From Ciborinia camelliae (Eukaryota; Ascomycota; Leotiomycetes; Helotiales; Sclerotiniaceae), in contig JANPYM010000003.1 in the NCBI GenBank assembly GCA_025890175.1, forward strand, positions 1,275,795-1,339,794: DNA of 64,000 nt. The letters are read 5' to 3'. This document shows positions 37,138 to 49,541 of the stretch, piece after piece (positions within the stretch are counted from its first letter, which is position 1; each line of letters opens with the position of its first letter). The notes under the pieces were generated by a model. The model saw nothing but the letters and a program-made list of their open reading frames with translations. It did no database searches and was not told where the DNA came from. Made by a program: the position numbers and the translations under genes.

Positions 37138-37699
37138 AGAGGTATATGAGGGAGATTGGGAGTGGTGTCCCAGTTCTCCAGGAATGTTGAGAGATGGTGA
37201 GGTTTCTCTTCATGGTGTTTGAGTTGGTTACATTTGGATTTGGTCTCGCCAACCATCCAGTAACTGCCATTGGCCTTGTCACACTGGAAAGCAATTGCTC
37301 GGGTCTTGCTCTCGCGAGACTGCTGGAGACGATCCTGATTTGTTTGACACTACTCCCGAGTCTGGTGATGATTTGAGAATGCATCCGATCATGCATCGCT
37401 CGAAAGTGAGGAGTTTCGATTCTTCGACCAAAGAGGCCTTGTTCATCTTCCGCTCGATGGATGATGAGAAATCGCCAGAAAGTTGCCAATGGGATTTCCG
37501 GCACCCCCACTACCCATCAACAGGCTGTACTGCAAATGCAAGGCTGACCATGAGCTTGTTGTGCCTGGGTTCTCGAAATGGATTCAATATTCAATTCCTC
37601 GGCAAGCTCTCACTCCTTTGCATCGGTGAATAGCATTCCACAATTACAATGGATATGCACAATTGGAAGGTCTCGAACAAGGTGCCGGGTGAATGGGAC

Positions 37700-38145
37700 T
37701 CGAACCATGACAAAGGCATGGCGTCTTCGCGTTCCTTTCGAACCGAACAATCTTACGTCGGGCTGATGAAACCCGAACCATGACAAAAGCATAACGCCTT
37801 CTTCTGTCGCTAGAATTGGAAGGCCTCGAACAGCCAACGTTCCCACCGGTCCACCTTCACATAGAAATCTTCCGGGTGTCCAAACCTGGGAGCATGTCAA
37901 TGTGGTCAGCTACACTGCAATTCTTCGCCAATTCCGATACTCTTCTGTCGCCGGCCTCCGGTCAATTTTATAACGCTGCCGAAATTCCATAAGAACAGCG
38001 ATTGAGCTGCATAATGGTCGTATTGAGGCACAAAATCAATATACTGGCGGGGAAGATGAACCTCGAACCATGACAAAAGCATGGTGCCTCTCCTCTCGAA
38101 CTGAACAATTTTACAAGGAGCTGATGAAACTCGAACCACGGCTCT
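37700..38145. repeat. Degenerate ~70-bp dispersed repeat units
   Basis: The sequence CGAACCATGACAAA(A/G)GCAT recurs at about 37701, 37775 and 38064, with a partial copy near 38132. The units at 37701 and 38064 continue in parallel through TTTCGAACCGAACAAT-like sequence to GCTGATGAAAC. A linked word, AATTGGAAGG(T/C)CTCGAACA, lies near 37658 and 37813. This looks like an old, scrambled tandem array. Confidence 0.7.
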
Positions 38146-41100
38146 TTTGGTCTTCCTGCTGTCTACGAGGACAGAGAAGAGGTACCGGAACAGACTTGAA
38201 ACAATCAACGAGAACTTGAATGGACCATGCAACGCAAAGTTGGTAACGCTCTTCTACCTTCTCGCCCAGTTCAATTTTTGACTGAAGCCCAGAGTATTGC
38301 TGGTGGCTGTGCTTCCTTCAATAGCTAAGAAAAAGGCTAAGAATAACCGACCCTCGCCGGCGTTGTGGTCGTGGAAATTCATTCCAATACAGTCAAAATG
38401 CAAACACCCCAACAAGCGAGCTTTCAGGAACGACTGCGTCAGATCACAAAGTCTACATTTGCGCCCCCAGGCCCAAGCATTAATTGCTTGTGGCAGAAAA
38501 ACACTGGGGTTGTTGAACTAGCAAAGAATTCATCAGACAGGGCCAAGGAGGCATGGTATATCAATGCCAAGGAGGAGAGAAAGGCATGGTGCCAGCTTGG
38601 TTGCACCATCAAGATAAACGTACCAGTCGTCTTCACATTGCATGCATCATCCCAGGCCCAGTCATCAACTGCAAGAATGAACAGCCACCCATTAGTCTTT
38701 ACAACATGACTGGAAGAACTTGTACAACAAAGCTAGACAGCATTGGTTGACTTTTGTCTCTCACTCCTAAAGGCGCAAAGTGCACAAGTACAGGCCTGGT
38801 CCTGCGGGCGGGACCTGGCGATCATAGTCTCGAGCCTCTGCTGATAACCTCGACAACACGTCCAACATGTTACGGCTGGAGAAAGCATTATGAGAAAAAC
38901 TTTTGGATGCAATAGTCCATCAGTTGTTGTTGTTGTTATAAATGCTCTATATCCACGAGTTAGCTTGGTATTGATTAGCCATTCACGGTTCGCTTATATA
39001 GAATCTCCTAACTCTATAGAATTTAGATCCTTAGTCACTATAATACGACGATGTCTATACTACATGAACAATAGTTGTGACAAGGTTCTGCATCAACAAC
39101 CCAGTATCTTGACTCCTGGAAATGACACCGATACCAAAATTCAGGCAGGATATAGTATTAAAGACTTCTCACGGTGAAGAGAACCTGGTTTCCTCCCCAA
39201 GCTAGAAGGGCCCAACTCCCTCGCGTCAATCGGGGCATCCATTACATCGATCGCGTCCGAATGACGGAGATCAAACTTACGAATATCCGGGAGGGGCATA
39301 CCGGCCTCCTAGGCCGAAACGCTTGTATATTGGAGAATGCATCAAAGAAGCTTATCGTCGCACTTCAGGTTCCGCCATTCCGTGCCAAATGGAAATCCGA
39401 ATTCGGGGCGGCCAACACGAAGCTTCCATTTCTACACCCAATCTTGTTCAATAGCAGGGAAGGTACCTCAGGAATTGACACTGTCGCAAGAGAGCCAGCA
39501 GCATTGAGCACGGGAAGAATAATCCGAGAAAGTCGCGGGGTGAGAAAGCCGGAAAAATTTCATCAGTCACTCCCGAAGCTGTAGCAGTGTTGAAAGCGAT
39601 TGTACTCCCGGATTCGACCTCGATTTGTTTCGGGAATCTACGAAGAAGGTGGTTGTCCTAATGCACACCGATGGAGAGGGGAATCTAAAACTTCAATGAA
39701 GCACCAGCTAGCCAAACAGATGACTTCATGGAAGCATCCACGGAAAGAACAACATGCTAACTGGAGATTCATTCCTTCTCCATAGACGTGCATCGCAGAA
39801 GTAATGATAGACGATGGTAAACCTTGGGAAGGCAGTGGGGAGATAATAGAAAGGTTACGGAAAGCGATACCTTGGGAATACCTTGTGATTAATCCAGCCG
39901 TGGGGGGGAGTTTGGTTTAGTTTGAATTTTTCCAAATATATATTTTAAAACCTTGTGATTCTGGATATTGTGTGATTTTATAACGATGATGATCCGTGTA
40001 GTGCAGTGCAGTGTAGGTGGCAATGAGATGATTAATGTGGAGATATGGCAAGTCTGATTAGTAAGGTAAATACCCAATCAATGTTCACTTCCACTACCTA
40101 GGTAGTAACTTATTAAGTTGATGTTGACTTGTCAGAACTCCTCAATATCCCTCAAGCTTTAATTATTATCTATCTACTATAAACTTGAAAAACCCACCAC
40201 TATCTCCTCATCACCCTCTCTTTCTAAATTCAATCTTCACTCCTGTCTTCCCCCCCCCTTCAATTCCATACCACCCTATTATCCTACTACCCACCCTACT
40301 ACCCTTCCAACCATCCATCCGCACTCTACAAAATACCTATCTACCTACCTACTTACATCTCTCAATATTCCTCAATTCAACTCAACACGCCAGCCGACCA
40401 ACCACGACATAAAAAACCAAACCAAACCAATCTAATCCAATCCAGGACTCAGATATCACCACCACCATCACCGAAACTCATTCTCATCCCCATCCAACCC
40501 CGCCACTCCCCGCCACTTCAAACACACCACCCCTCAAAATAGCAGACCAACCTCCCTCCGCTCGCCCCTATCAATTGCCAAACTTGCAAAGAAAAAACAG
40601 GAAATGAGTAAAATATCACCTACCCACCGACCCATCTCCCCATTCCTCATTTCCCACAGCTGCTTAAATGAAAAAAAAAATGATTTTCCAATTCCACTTG
40701 ATAAATCCATATAAATAACCACCACCACCACCACCAAATCTACAACCATATATACCTATATACCTACTACATACCTAAGTACATTACATCACCACGCTCC
40801 ACAAATCAACACACACATCAATGACAACTGAAGAATCCTATAATAGCCGGTAGTTGGCAAGTTATGGTTTACTGTTATTGAGTATTGAGTATATACAAAA
40901 ACCGCCTTCCATCTGAGATCCATCATCACCATTCTTATATTCTTTCATTCCGATGGAGTCAAGTAATGGTTTACTTCCATTCACCACGTCACCCACGCAT
41001 CCATCCATCGGTAAAACCCACTCCCCGGGCCACTGCTTTCCAAAAAAAACAAAAGTCGATACTCGCAATATAATCAAGACAGATAAATAAACTTGTGTAT

Positions 41101-41491
41101 CATCAAGTTTGGTACAAATAGGTATAGCCCAATCGACAACTCTTTCCTAGTCACCTGTAGTAAACGCCTTGAATCCCATCCCATCCCATCCTATCCAACC
41201 CAATCCAACCCAACGCAGTGGAGAAAAAGAGAAAAAAGATACCCCCGCCATAATAATAATAATAATAATCAGTTCATTACTCGTAACGGCCGTGAGCGAG
41301 AAGAAAGGAAAAAAGAGGATAAGAAAAAGGAAAAGGAAAAGAAGTGTGCGCCTGCCTATCTAGATCTCCCAATACAATTCATCTAATCGATGAGTAGATG
41401 AATTGCCAAAAGAATGAATGATAGAAGAAAAAGGAAATTTATAATCACACCTTACTCGAACCATACCATTATGAATGAGCAGTAATAATAC
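38146..41491. other. Gene-poor region, downstream side of the C2H2 gene
   Basis: Frames at 38365-38709 and 39174-39584 are the longest. The second starts at GTG and neither has a recognisable domain. Pyrimidine/AC-rich low-complexity DNA occupies 40185-40560. Small ACC and AAT trinucleotide runs lie at 40719-40736 and 41251-41270. The last part probably includes the 3' UTR of the C2H2 gene. Confidence 0.5.
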
Positions 41492-43586
41492 CTAATTGAA
41501 AGACAAAGATGAATCATAAGGAAAATTGACAACATCGACGCCAACAAGTGATTGGTCGTCAAAAACGTGAGGGTGAGAAGAAGTAGCATCAAAGAATGCC
41601 ACGGACGGGTCATTCATGGGAAAGGCACAAAAGTCAAAGCTTGTTTGACCGGCAAAGTTCATTGATAGATCAATGTTCTGTTGCATCGAATTGTCGAACG
41701 CGATGTTGCTGGCGAAATTTTGAGCATTGATCGGGGAGTATAGACCGTTCATCGAAGCATCGTTGAAAGTATGGTCGAAATGAGTTTGTGCGTTCTGGTT
41801 TGGTGATATCTCGTCGAGCATGTTTTCGTTCATATCGTCTTCGTCGTCGTCATCCTCCTCTTGCTGACCATAATCTGCTGCTGGTTCTTCCACTTCTTTG
41901 AACCAGTTCTTCAACTCCGACATGGGAGGCCAGTCTCCTCCGGCCTTCCCACCACGCTTTTGAGAGTCTTCAACCTTACTACTCTTGTTTCTGCCCTTAG
42001 ACTTGGGCTTGAAATGCGCCCGTCTAAGATGTGCAGCTGCATTATAGTATGCACCATACTTCTTTTTCTGTGTTGCGCATGCTTTGCATTTGGAAAGTGG
42101 TAGCACCGGCTTTTCGCGGCCTTGACCGCTCGGCGGTTCAATGCAAACCCACTTCTTCACCATTCTCTTATGTTGTCGATCGCAATGTCTTCGAAGCTCA
42201 TGTTCGCCACGGAACCCATCAGGGTGTTCTTCACACAACTTGCAAAATACACGTTCGTGTTTTGGTCGTTGGTAAGCACGTTTTTCGATAGCAACCTTAT
42301 CATTTGACCCATCTTTCGAGTCGAGTCGAGTCATTGATTGTGACGAGTTGACTCGAGACATCGAAATTTCTTCATAGCCACCTTTGGGCATCAGTGGTCG
42401 TGCAGCGGCCATGTTACTGACTTGTAGCCGCTGCTTATTGCGAGATGAGGATGACATGCTCGATGAAGCACTTTCAATCGATTGTGACTTTTCCATCTTT
42501 TCACCAAAAGATGCAGAAATTTGAGACTGAGCAAATGCTTCCGCCGTACTAGGAAAAGAGAGAGAAAACTGAGAATCATTGCCAACACCGCCAGCCCCAA
42601 CAAGTAGTTGAGTCTGTTCCTCGTCGGAAGACCGACGACTATGATGAGAAGAACTATACTGAGGAGCAACGGGATAAACAGAATCATCATTATTAATGCC
42701 TGTAGAAAAGGAATTGTTCGAATTGAACTTCATCATTTCAATACTTTCCACCAGAGGCTCATTGAAGAGACTATTTTGTCGACTCATGTTACTGGTGTAT
42801 GTGGTTGCATCGGTAAGAGTCGTAGTTGTAGGTGTGCTTGGCATGTTGAATGACTGTCGAGATTGCCGATTTTGCATTGACGTCGAAGAATGCATTGATA
42901 CAGGAGAGGGCGTGATCGAGAAAACTGGTGTTGGCGAGACACCGGCAAAGCCGGTACGAAGGAGGAAATCGCCGGGGTTCTCAAAACCTTGAGGAACCTC
43001 CAAAACCTGTTCTAATTCTGGTTTCCGTTGCGACATGGACCTTTGGAGCGAGGGAGCCGAGGGTTGATGTGAGAAGGTGTAAGAGCTGTAGGGCTGATCT
43101 TGGTTGACCCAAGCTTCGAAGGCGGGGTTTCCTCGGCGGTGGTCATTCTGAAGTGGAGGAGGCATTGCGCCGTTCTGGATGAACGGGAGTTTTCCTGAAC
43201 GTGCCGTCGTACTGCCCATAGAATTCGTTCTCATCATAACAGGCTCGGATTGTTGAGATATCGTTCTTGTTATCGCCAGGGCATCAATCCGGTCCTAAGT
43301 ATAGTTAGAACCAGCTCAGGGATGGGAACCAAAGGGGAACTCCTACAGAAGATGGCTGTCGTGCCATGGGAGCTCCACTGCTTGACATGCTTCGGGGGAC
43401 ATTGTGCCTTCGTTGTGTTTGTTGTTTGTATATGGGGGACCTGTGATGTGGAAAGGACGAGGGCGATATCGAAGACGAACCGGATGTGAGGGACGCAATT
43501 TGGGCCTGGATTTGTTCTTGCTGTGCCAGAAGGAATTGAAGTTGATCCTGATCCACCGAAGTATTAAGTCTTAAATGGGACGACAT
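41492..43586 (-). CDS. C2H2-type zinc finger transcription factor
   Basis: Exons 43586..43347 and 43294..41492 splice through a 52-bp intron (GTAGGA to CTTAG) to 680 residues. Exon 1 encodes a Gln-rich start with a short predicted helix (QDQLQFLLAQQEQIQAQIAS). The first two-thirds are Ser/Thr/Gln-rich and probably disordered. The zinc finger region (about 427-510) starts RPKHERVFCKLC and continues with GFRGEHELRRHCDRQH. A second finger-like unit follows: CKACATQKKKYGAYYN, then AAHLRRAHF. This pair is characteristic of a fungal family of C2H2 regulators that includes calcineurin-unrelated developmental factors. After a basic patch (KPKSKGRNKSSK) comes an acidic segment (EEDDDDEDDMNE) and a Phe/Asn-rich tail that may activate transcription. 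Targets are unknown. The long upstream intergenic region, about 3.8 kb, is typical of regulator genes. Confidence 0.88.
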
Positions 43587-46500
43587 AGCAAATGTCTATT
43601 CAAGATTGTTAGATAGTCTCCAAGGGACCTTTCGAATCGATGGAGTGTGATAGTCGATAAGGTATCGTCGTCTGTAACGTTATCTGTAGCCTCACATAGT
43701 TAGCAAATGGTATGATCACCGGCATATTTCGTACAGTATGCTATGCTGCAGAGAGGAGTAGGATGAACTTTGGGATCCATGACATACGTATGGATAAGGG
43801 ATGAAAGTAATGTTACGAACGGTGAAGGCAATGTAATGATCGTTCGCACTTGGATTATCGATATGACTATGGTTGAGTGGGAAGATGGAGAGGCATAAAA
43901 GTAAGGCGAAAATAATGAAGTGAAGATTATGGAAATGGGAAAGGCGAACTATGTATTGTTTGGACAGCGCGACATGACAAGATGGGGCTCATAGAGATTT
44001 GAGTTCGGGATATGGATGGCACGGCATAAGAATGGATGAAGTGTGGAAGGGAGTGTGGGAAGTGTGGAAGTGTGGAGGTGTGGAAGTGTGGAAGTGTGGG
44101 TTGGGATAAATTTTGATGACGAGACAGCTTATTATTGTTATTTTAGGTTGTTTTCGAGGTTATACAAAAGGATTGATGATGATATGGTATGGTATTGGTA
44201 TGGGGATGTACCGGGTTCGATGTGGGATATGGGGGATGAATAATGGATTGTTTGGGTAGATGTATGGATGTATCATGTATCATACGTATGGATGGATGGC
44301 TATACTATGATGCTCCTGTCTTTGTAAGGATTGTAAGGTTCGTCAGATTCGTATGGGATAAGGATTAAAATAATGATGGAGACGTTTTTCACTTTACTAT
44401 ATTCGGAAAGGATGAAGTTTGTGATGGATGCCCATTATTGCCCAGGTGTATACGGAGGATATTATGTGGATGGATGTGGATGGGTGGGATGGATGTATAT
44501 GGATGCGGTGGATGTTGGTGGATGTTGGTTGGTGTGGTGGTAAATTGTAATGGGACGATTTGATTGGATTCGATTGGATTTGATTCGATTAAAGTTATGG
44601 GTGAGGGTGAGGGTGGTGAGGGCATGGGCGTGTTCAAGAATCTGTGGACCAATTTTTATTATGTGGTGTGGACCGTGTGGTGCAGCTGGGTGTAGGTGTG
44701 GTTGCGCACGTTGCGGTAAAATCATTGAAGGCTGGCGATTGGATTATTTGGCTTGACTCTTGACTCTTGAGGTTTGAGGTTTGAGGTTTGATCTTTGGAT
44801 CTTTGCACCCAAAATAAACACACCGAAGCATTCAAAAGGGCCAAGACCAAGCAAATAGAAGCAAGACATTTTGCATTTTGCATTTTGCATTTTGCATTTT
44901 GCCTTTTAAGTATGAGTTTACAACTTGACACAAGATCTTTTCAAATTAAATCATTTTATCTTCATCTCCATCTTCGTATCCGATAGATTCATTAATTGGC
45001 TTGCCAATCTTTGTGCTCATTGTGCTGGTTCAAGTGTCGAGTCACATTTGGGAATTTGTGAGGCCATTCCCAGTATCAAAATGATCTGAAGCCTTTTCAC
45101 AAGTCTAGAATCTAGATACCTACAGTAGAACCAACCACCCGCACTGATCAACTCCAAATCTTTATCTTGACTTCGTCACTCTACATCGGACTATCAAAAT
45201 TCCTTTGGTCTCATGATCAATATCAATATCCTCTTCTATCGAAACTCTTTCGTTCTATTATCTATTATAAATTATAATACGTGAGAACCTATAATGATCA
45301 TCAAATATGTTATACCTGTTCAATCCCATATCTCATTTTCTCTTCACTTATACCTATCTACCTAGTAAGGTACTACGTAGATACCTGGTAGGTAATACCA
45401 ATTTTATACACCGAATCCTTTTACATCTCCCAATCAAAAATGAATATATTCCCTGTCTTATTTATATTACCTAGATAGATATTAATTAACCTAAAAAGAA
45501 TTACCAATTTACTATAAACCTACCTAGTCGGTATGTCCACGGGTATGCCCAAAAAAAATAACTTACCTTCGTCATTCATCTTAAGAGTCATCAAAAGCAT
45601 CTCGAACATCAAAAGATTACTTCCAAAGTCTTTTTAAAATCCTTCCAGAAAAGAACCAAAAAAAAGTGAAGCAACAAATAAGGATCTTCCTGTCAAACTG
45701 CGGTTCGACCCGACTGGTTTAATTCGAAGAAACAATCCTTGGAAAAAAAGGCAAACAATTCGCTAGTTCGCCTCACAATTTATATTCCAATCATACCTAG
45801 GTAGGTACTACTATGTAGATAGTAGATACGGATTTATGTCTAGATTCTAGGTACTCCAGCTGGGTATGAATTGATGATTTGAAAACACTCATCCATCCAA
45901 TCTGAAGCTTGAAATGCTCTCTTCCTATTCGTCATTCTTAATCTCGTAAACGTGTTCCACCACAGACTCGACACGTACGGTGATTATACGAACTAACACA
46001 TCACGCTGTCTGAAATGGTTCGCCCAGGTTACTACAACTTCCAAGGTTGCCTTAATCGCGAGTCGCGACCTCTACTCTCCTCAAATAACCTTGATGTCCA
46101 CCCATCAATAATTCCGTCCTCCGAAAATACCTAGTAAGCATAACCTCACATCCTTCTCTTCTCTTAACAGTCACTCGGTTGAGTCGGTTCTGCGTTGTAA
46201 ACCAACATGACAACTGAGATATCTTTTTCCAATCAGATCAACCCAACGCCATGATTGATGATTGGCAAGATTATGAAATCAGTAATGGCACAAAACAGAT
46301 CCCCCTTTCTCGTCGGGCGTAGCCGCTTATTACCTTTGCATATCGGGCATTGGATTATGGCTTGTATGGCTTGTATGGCTTGAGTGTCTTGAATAGCTTG
46401 AGGTGAAGTGGCTATTGTTTGTGATGGGCTGTATGCAAACCCCACGGATACGGGGGCATTTTCCCATACCCCATGTTGTCAGACGAAGTTACACTTTATA

Positions 46501-47364
46501 CATAAGGTACGAGAAGACTTTGGGGCATTGCATTACCCTTTGGGATAATCACCACATCCATTTGTGAGATCCATCGTGTAGATTGCTCGATGCTGTGATG
46601 CCCAACATCTCGTTGGCTTTTTCTGGCCTTGATCTTGGAGTTTGTTGAATCTACCGGGGACATTCCTTGTTGATGGATTGGCTTCAACACTTTTCATTAC
46701 ATCGACTGTACATACTATGGTCTGGACCCGAGTCGATGGTCGGAAAGATTTGTTCCACGGCATGAGTGAGAAGGGAGATGTGATTCTTGTCATCTTCAGG
46801 AGATATGCCTTGTAGAGAGCCTGATCCATCCCCATCGGCACTGCCCGTAAAATTGATTGATGCCCAGAATCTAATTCCGACTCCAAAGTCCGAGCAAGAT
46901 ATCGCAGCCAGTCCCCATAGAAAATCATCGTTCTTCCAGATATGTAATTCCCCTGGACCTCTCGAAACCGCACATGACAGCAGCCTGGTCACATGACTCA
47001 CATCGCCGAATTCTGAAAGCTATCGAATTTTGTTGCATGTCCTACTGTTGGCTAGTCAGATGTATAGACTTGCTCTTGTTAACGCGGTTAGAGCAGTGGT
47101 TTGAAGATCACTCTCCCATTCCATTCCAACCAGTCAGGTGAATGTCTTGTGATATCCGGAAAAACAATAACCGGCCAAAATTCAAAAAGGTTTCTCCGAA
47201 CTCCGATATCATTACTCCCGAGGTCATAGATGATGACAGCTTTGTGGAAGTGCGATCATGTCTAACATGAATCGTCAATTAGAGGGAACCTTTGAATGAT
47301 CACAACCTTCTGCATTTCAATGAATTTCTACATATCCAACTGAATTTCGAAATTCCAATATGGC
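43587..47364. other. Long intergenic region upstream of the C2H2 gene and YOS9
   Basis: About 3.8 kb between two divergent genes, so it holds both promoters. It is rich in simple repeats: GTGTGGAA units at 44040-44100, GGAT-rich DNA at 44280-44300 and 44460-44545, and 7-bp repeats at 44754-44901. TAGGTA repeats occur at 45350-45395 and 45796-45850. Overlapping minus-strand frames at 46533-47001 start at GTG and are not called. Confidence 0.55.
44754..44901 (+). repeat. Cluster of 7-bp tandem repeats
   Basis: Two 7-bp arrays lie close together. TTGACTC twice then TTGAGGT three times fills about 44754-44793, and CATTTTG occurs five times perfectly at 44867-44901. Confidence 0.85.
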
Positions 47365-48879
47365 ATGATGCGTCAACTGATTTCTGTCTCTTTAGCTGCA
47401 GCTTTTGCTTCTACAGCATTAGCTAGCCAAAATGTTTTCAGCGTCAACGATGACTTGTTTGCATTTCCCCAGGTATGCGCAAAGTCACAAGCCACTTTGA
47501 TATGAAGCCATTCATAAGCTCACGAACAATAGTATGAAGTAGTATTTTCGGATTCCTTTCTCTCAGAACAGGAAGCAGATTTCATCATCAACCACCCCTC
47601 CTCACCCATTCATGATACTCACACACCACAATCATCCATCCCCAAAAGCATACAGTCATCCCAATATCGCATTCAAGAAAATCCTAGCGACCATGGAATC
47701 GAACCCTCTGAGCATACACACGAGCTCATGTGGCTACATGGCGAAGCACATCTCTGTACAATTCCCATTGTTTCTCTCCCTCCACGAAATGAAACCTCGG
47801 AAGCTGAAGCCCGCGCTGCTGAACAGAAAGAGCTCGCCCGAGCAACTGATAGAGGTTGGGAACTACTAGAAGCTCTTGAGGGAGACTGTCTATACTTCGT
47901 ATCTGGATGGTGGTCTTATTCATTCTGCTACAATAATGAAATTACACAATTTCACCAACTAGCTCAACATCCCGGCAGGCCTAAAACCAACCCACAACCG
48001 GACCCATCAGCCCAAGAATTTGTTCTGGGAAAAGCGAAGCCATCGCCGAAAAGTAAGAGTACAGAGGACGAATGGGGCAATCAAATAGAAGCGCAAACAG
48101 AACCCAAAACCGAGCATCAACAAAAAACAGAGCTGCAAATAAAGGGCGATACCCGCTACCTTGTTCAAAAAATGGAAGGTGGTACAATTTGCGACCTCAC
48201 CGGCAAACCTCGTCAAGTCGAAGTTCAATTCCACTGCAACCCGCACGTCGTCGATCGCATTGGCTACATCAAAGAAATGACAACCTGTTCATACCTTATG
48301 GTTGTATACACACCGCGTCTTTGTGACGACGTAGCATTTCTGCCCCCCAAAGCAGAGAAAGCCAACAGCATAATCTGCAAACCAGTAATTCCCGCCTCAG
48401 ATCTCCCATCCCGCATCGAAGCCGCATCGGCAGAGGCAGAGGCCTCAGCTTCTGGCTCATCCTCTATCCCTTCCCCTTCTTCAAAACCCATAAATATCGG
48501 CGGCATAACTGTCGGCGCAGGCAATTTTATCGGCAAAGAAGGACAACGTCTACCCATTCCCACCGATTTCGGCGATGGCGATACTCAAGTTGAAATTATT
48601 GCGCGCGCCAAGAGTCGCGCCGAGGGAGGTGAAATCGAAGTGGCTAGTGAGCAGAAATTAGCCAAGATGGATCTCGATCCGAAGATGCTCGAGAAGTTAA
48701 TGAATGAAGTTAAAAAGCTAGCGGGCGATAAAGGTTGGAGAATTGAGGTTGTAGATGTACCGGGACATGTTAGAGAGATTTTGGGGGTGGTTGACGAGGA
48801 TGGGGATCCGGGAGGGGGGGATCATGATGATAACGATGGAGAAGAGGGTAGTGAGGAAGTGTTTAAGGATGAGTTATGA
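47365..48879 (+). CDS. YOS9: OS-9/Yos9 ER-associated degradation lectin
   Basis: Exons 47365..47472 and 47533..48879 splice through a 60-bp intron to 484 residues. The N-terminus (MMRQLISVSLAAAFASTALA) is a signal peptide. Mature sequence then reads YEVVFSDSFLSEQEADF, typical of fungal Yos9. The MRH (mannose-6-phosphate receptor homology) domain spans about 152-300. It contains GDCLYFVSGWWSYSFCY, FHQL, GGTICDLTGKPRQVEVQFHC and IKEMTTCSYLMVVYTPRLC; the Gln, Arg, Glu and Tyr that bind mannose in this fold are all present. The C-terminus is acidic and ends FKDEL, an ER-retrieval signal. Yos9 recognises trimmed glycans on misfolded glycoproteins and hands them to the Hrd1 ligase complex in the ER lumen. 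A shorter downstream ATG would lose both the signal peptide and the first exon, so the spliced start is preferred. Confidence 0.95.
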
Positions 48880-49541
48880 TTTTTATCCATTCGGATTGGG
48901 CGCTATAGGGTTAAATGATATATTATTATTGTATCTTGGGAAAGTATTATAAAATTTTCGAATTTTGATGTTTATTGACATTGGGATGGATTTTAATCGA
49001 TTGGTGATTGACCAATCCGAAATATAGTCAAGTGAACATAGCTTTGGCCTTTGCCCTTTGGTAACATAGATATGAATATCTGTTTATAAACTCCTCTATA
49101 TACATATATACCTACCTTCTTTCTTTTATCACAAATCCTAGCAATATTAATTAATATAAGGGCCAATATCACACATCATATATCTAATGTCTTATAAGAT
49201 TATGGGTTTTGGTGAGCATACCTAGTAGGTACCTTGTGAAGGTCATTTTTTGTGGAAAAACGGCTGTATTCTTTCTTCTATACTGAGAGAGAATAGTAAC
49301 GCTAACGTGGGGGGTTTCCCCCACGGTAATAAATAGTACCTAGGTAGATAACCCTTCGCTGCCCAAACAAACCTCCATCTCAACCTCCTTTCCAGCTCAA
49401 CGAACAACAGAACTACGCCAAGTTGTCTCGGTATTCATGCCCCCCTCCCCCCGGAACTACAAAAGTGGTAATATTAGAGACAAGGAAATCTTGAAGGGGC
49501 TGTATGTCGAAATGCCCACATTCAAATTACCATTCGTTCTA
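48880..49541. other. Intergenic region between convergent genes
   Basis: About 660 bp with an AT-rich first half and one TAGGTA-type repeat at 49336-49350. No gene seen. Confidence 0.6.

Noticed and set aside
36889..37256. Gly/Trp-rich and Pro/Ser-rich ORFs on both strands
   Set aside because: They follow the 74-bp tandem repeat; open in several frames because the repeat lacks stops.
37690..37790. tRNA T-arm-like word (TGGTTCGAGTCCC on the minus strand)
   Set aside because: The stem does not pair properly with a 7-nt loop and no acceptor, D or anticodon arms fit; it belongs to the ~70-bp repeat family.
39174..39584. 136-codon plus-strand ORF
   Set aside because: It starts at GTG, has no recognisable domain, and lies in a repeat-rich gene-poor area.
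46533..47001. Two overlapping minus-strand ORFs of 105 and 146 codons
   Set aside because: Both start at GTG, overlap in different frames, and neither shows a domain.
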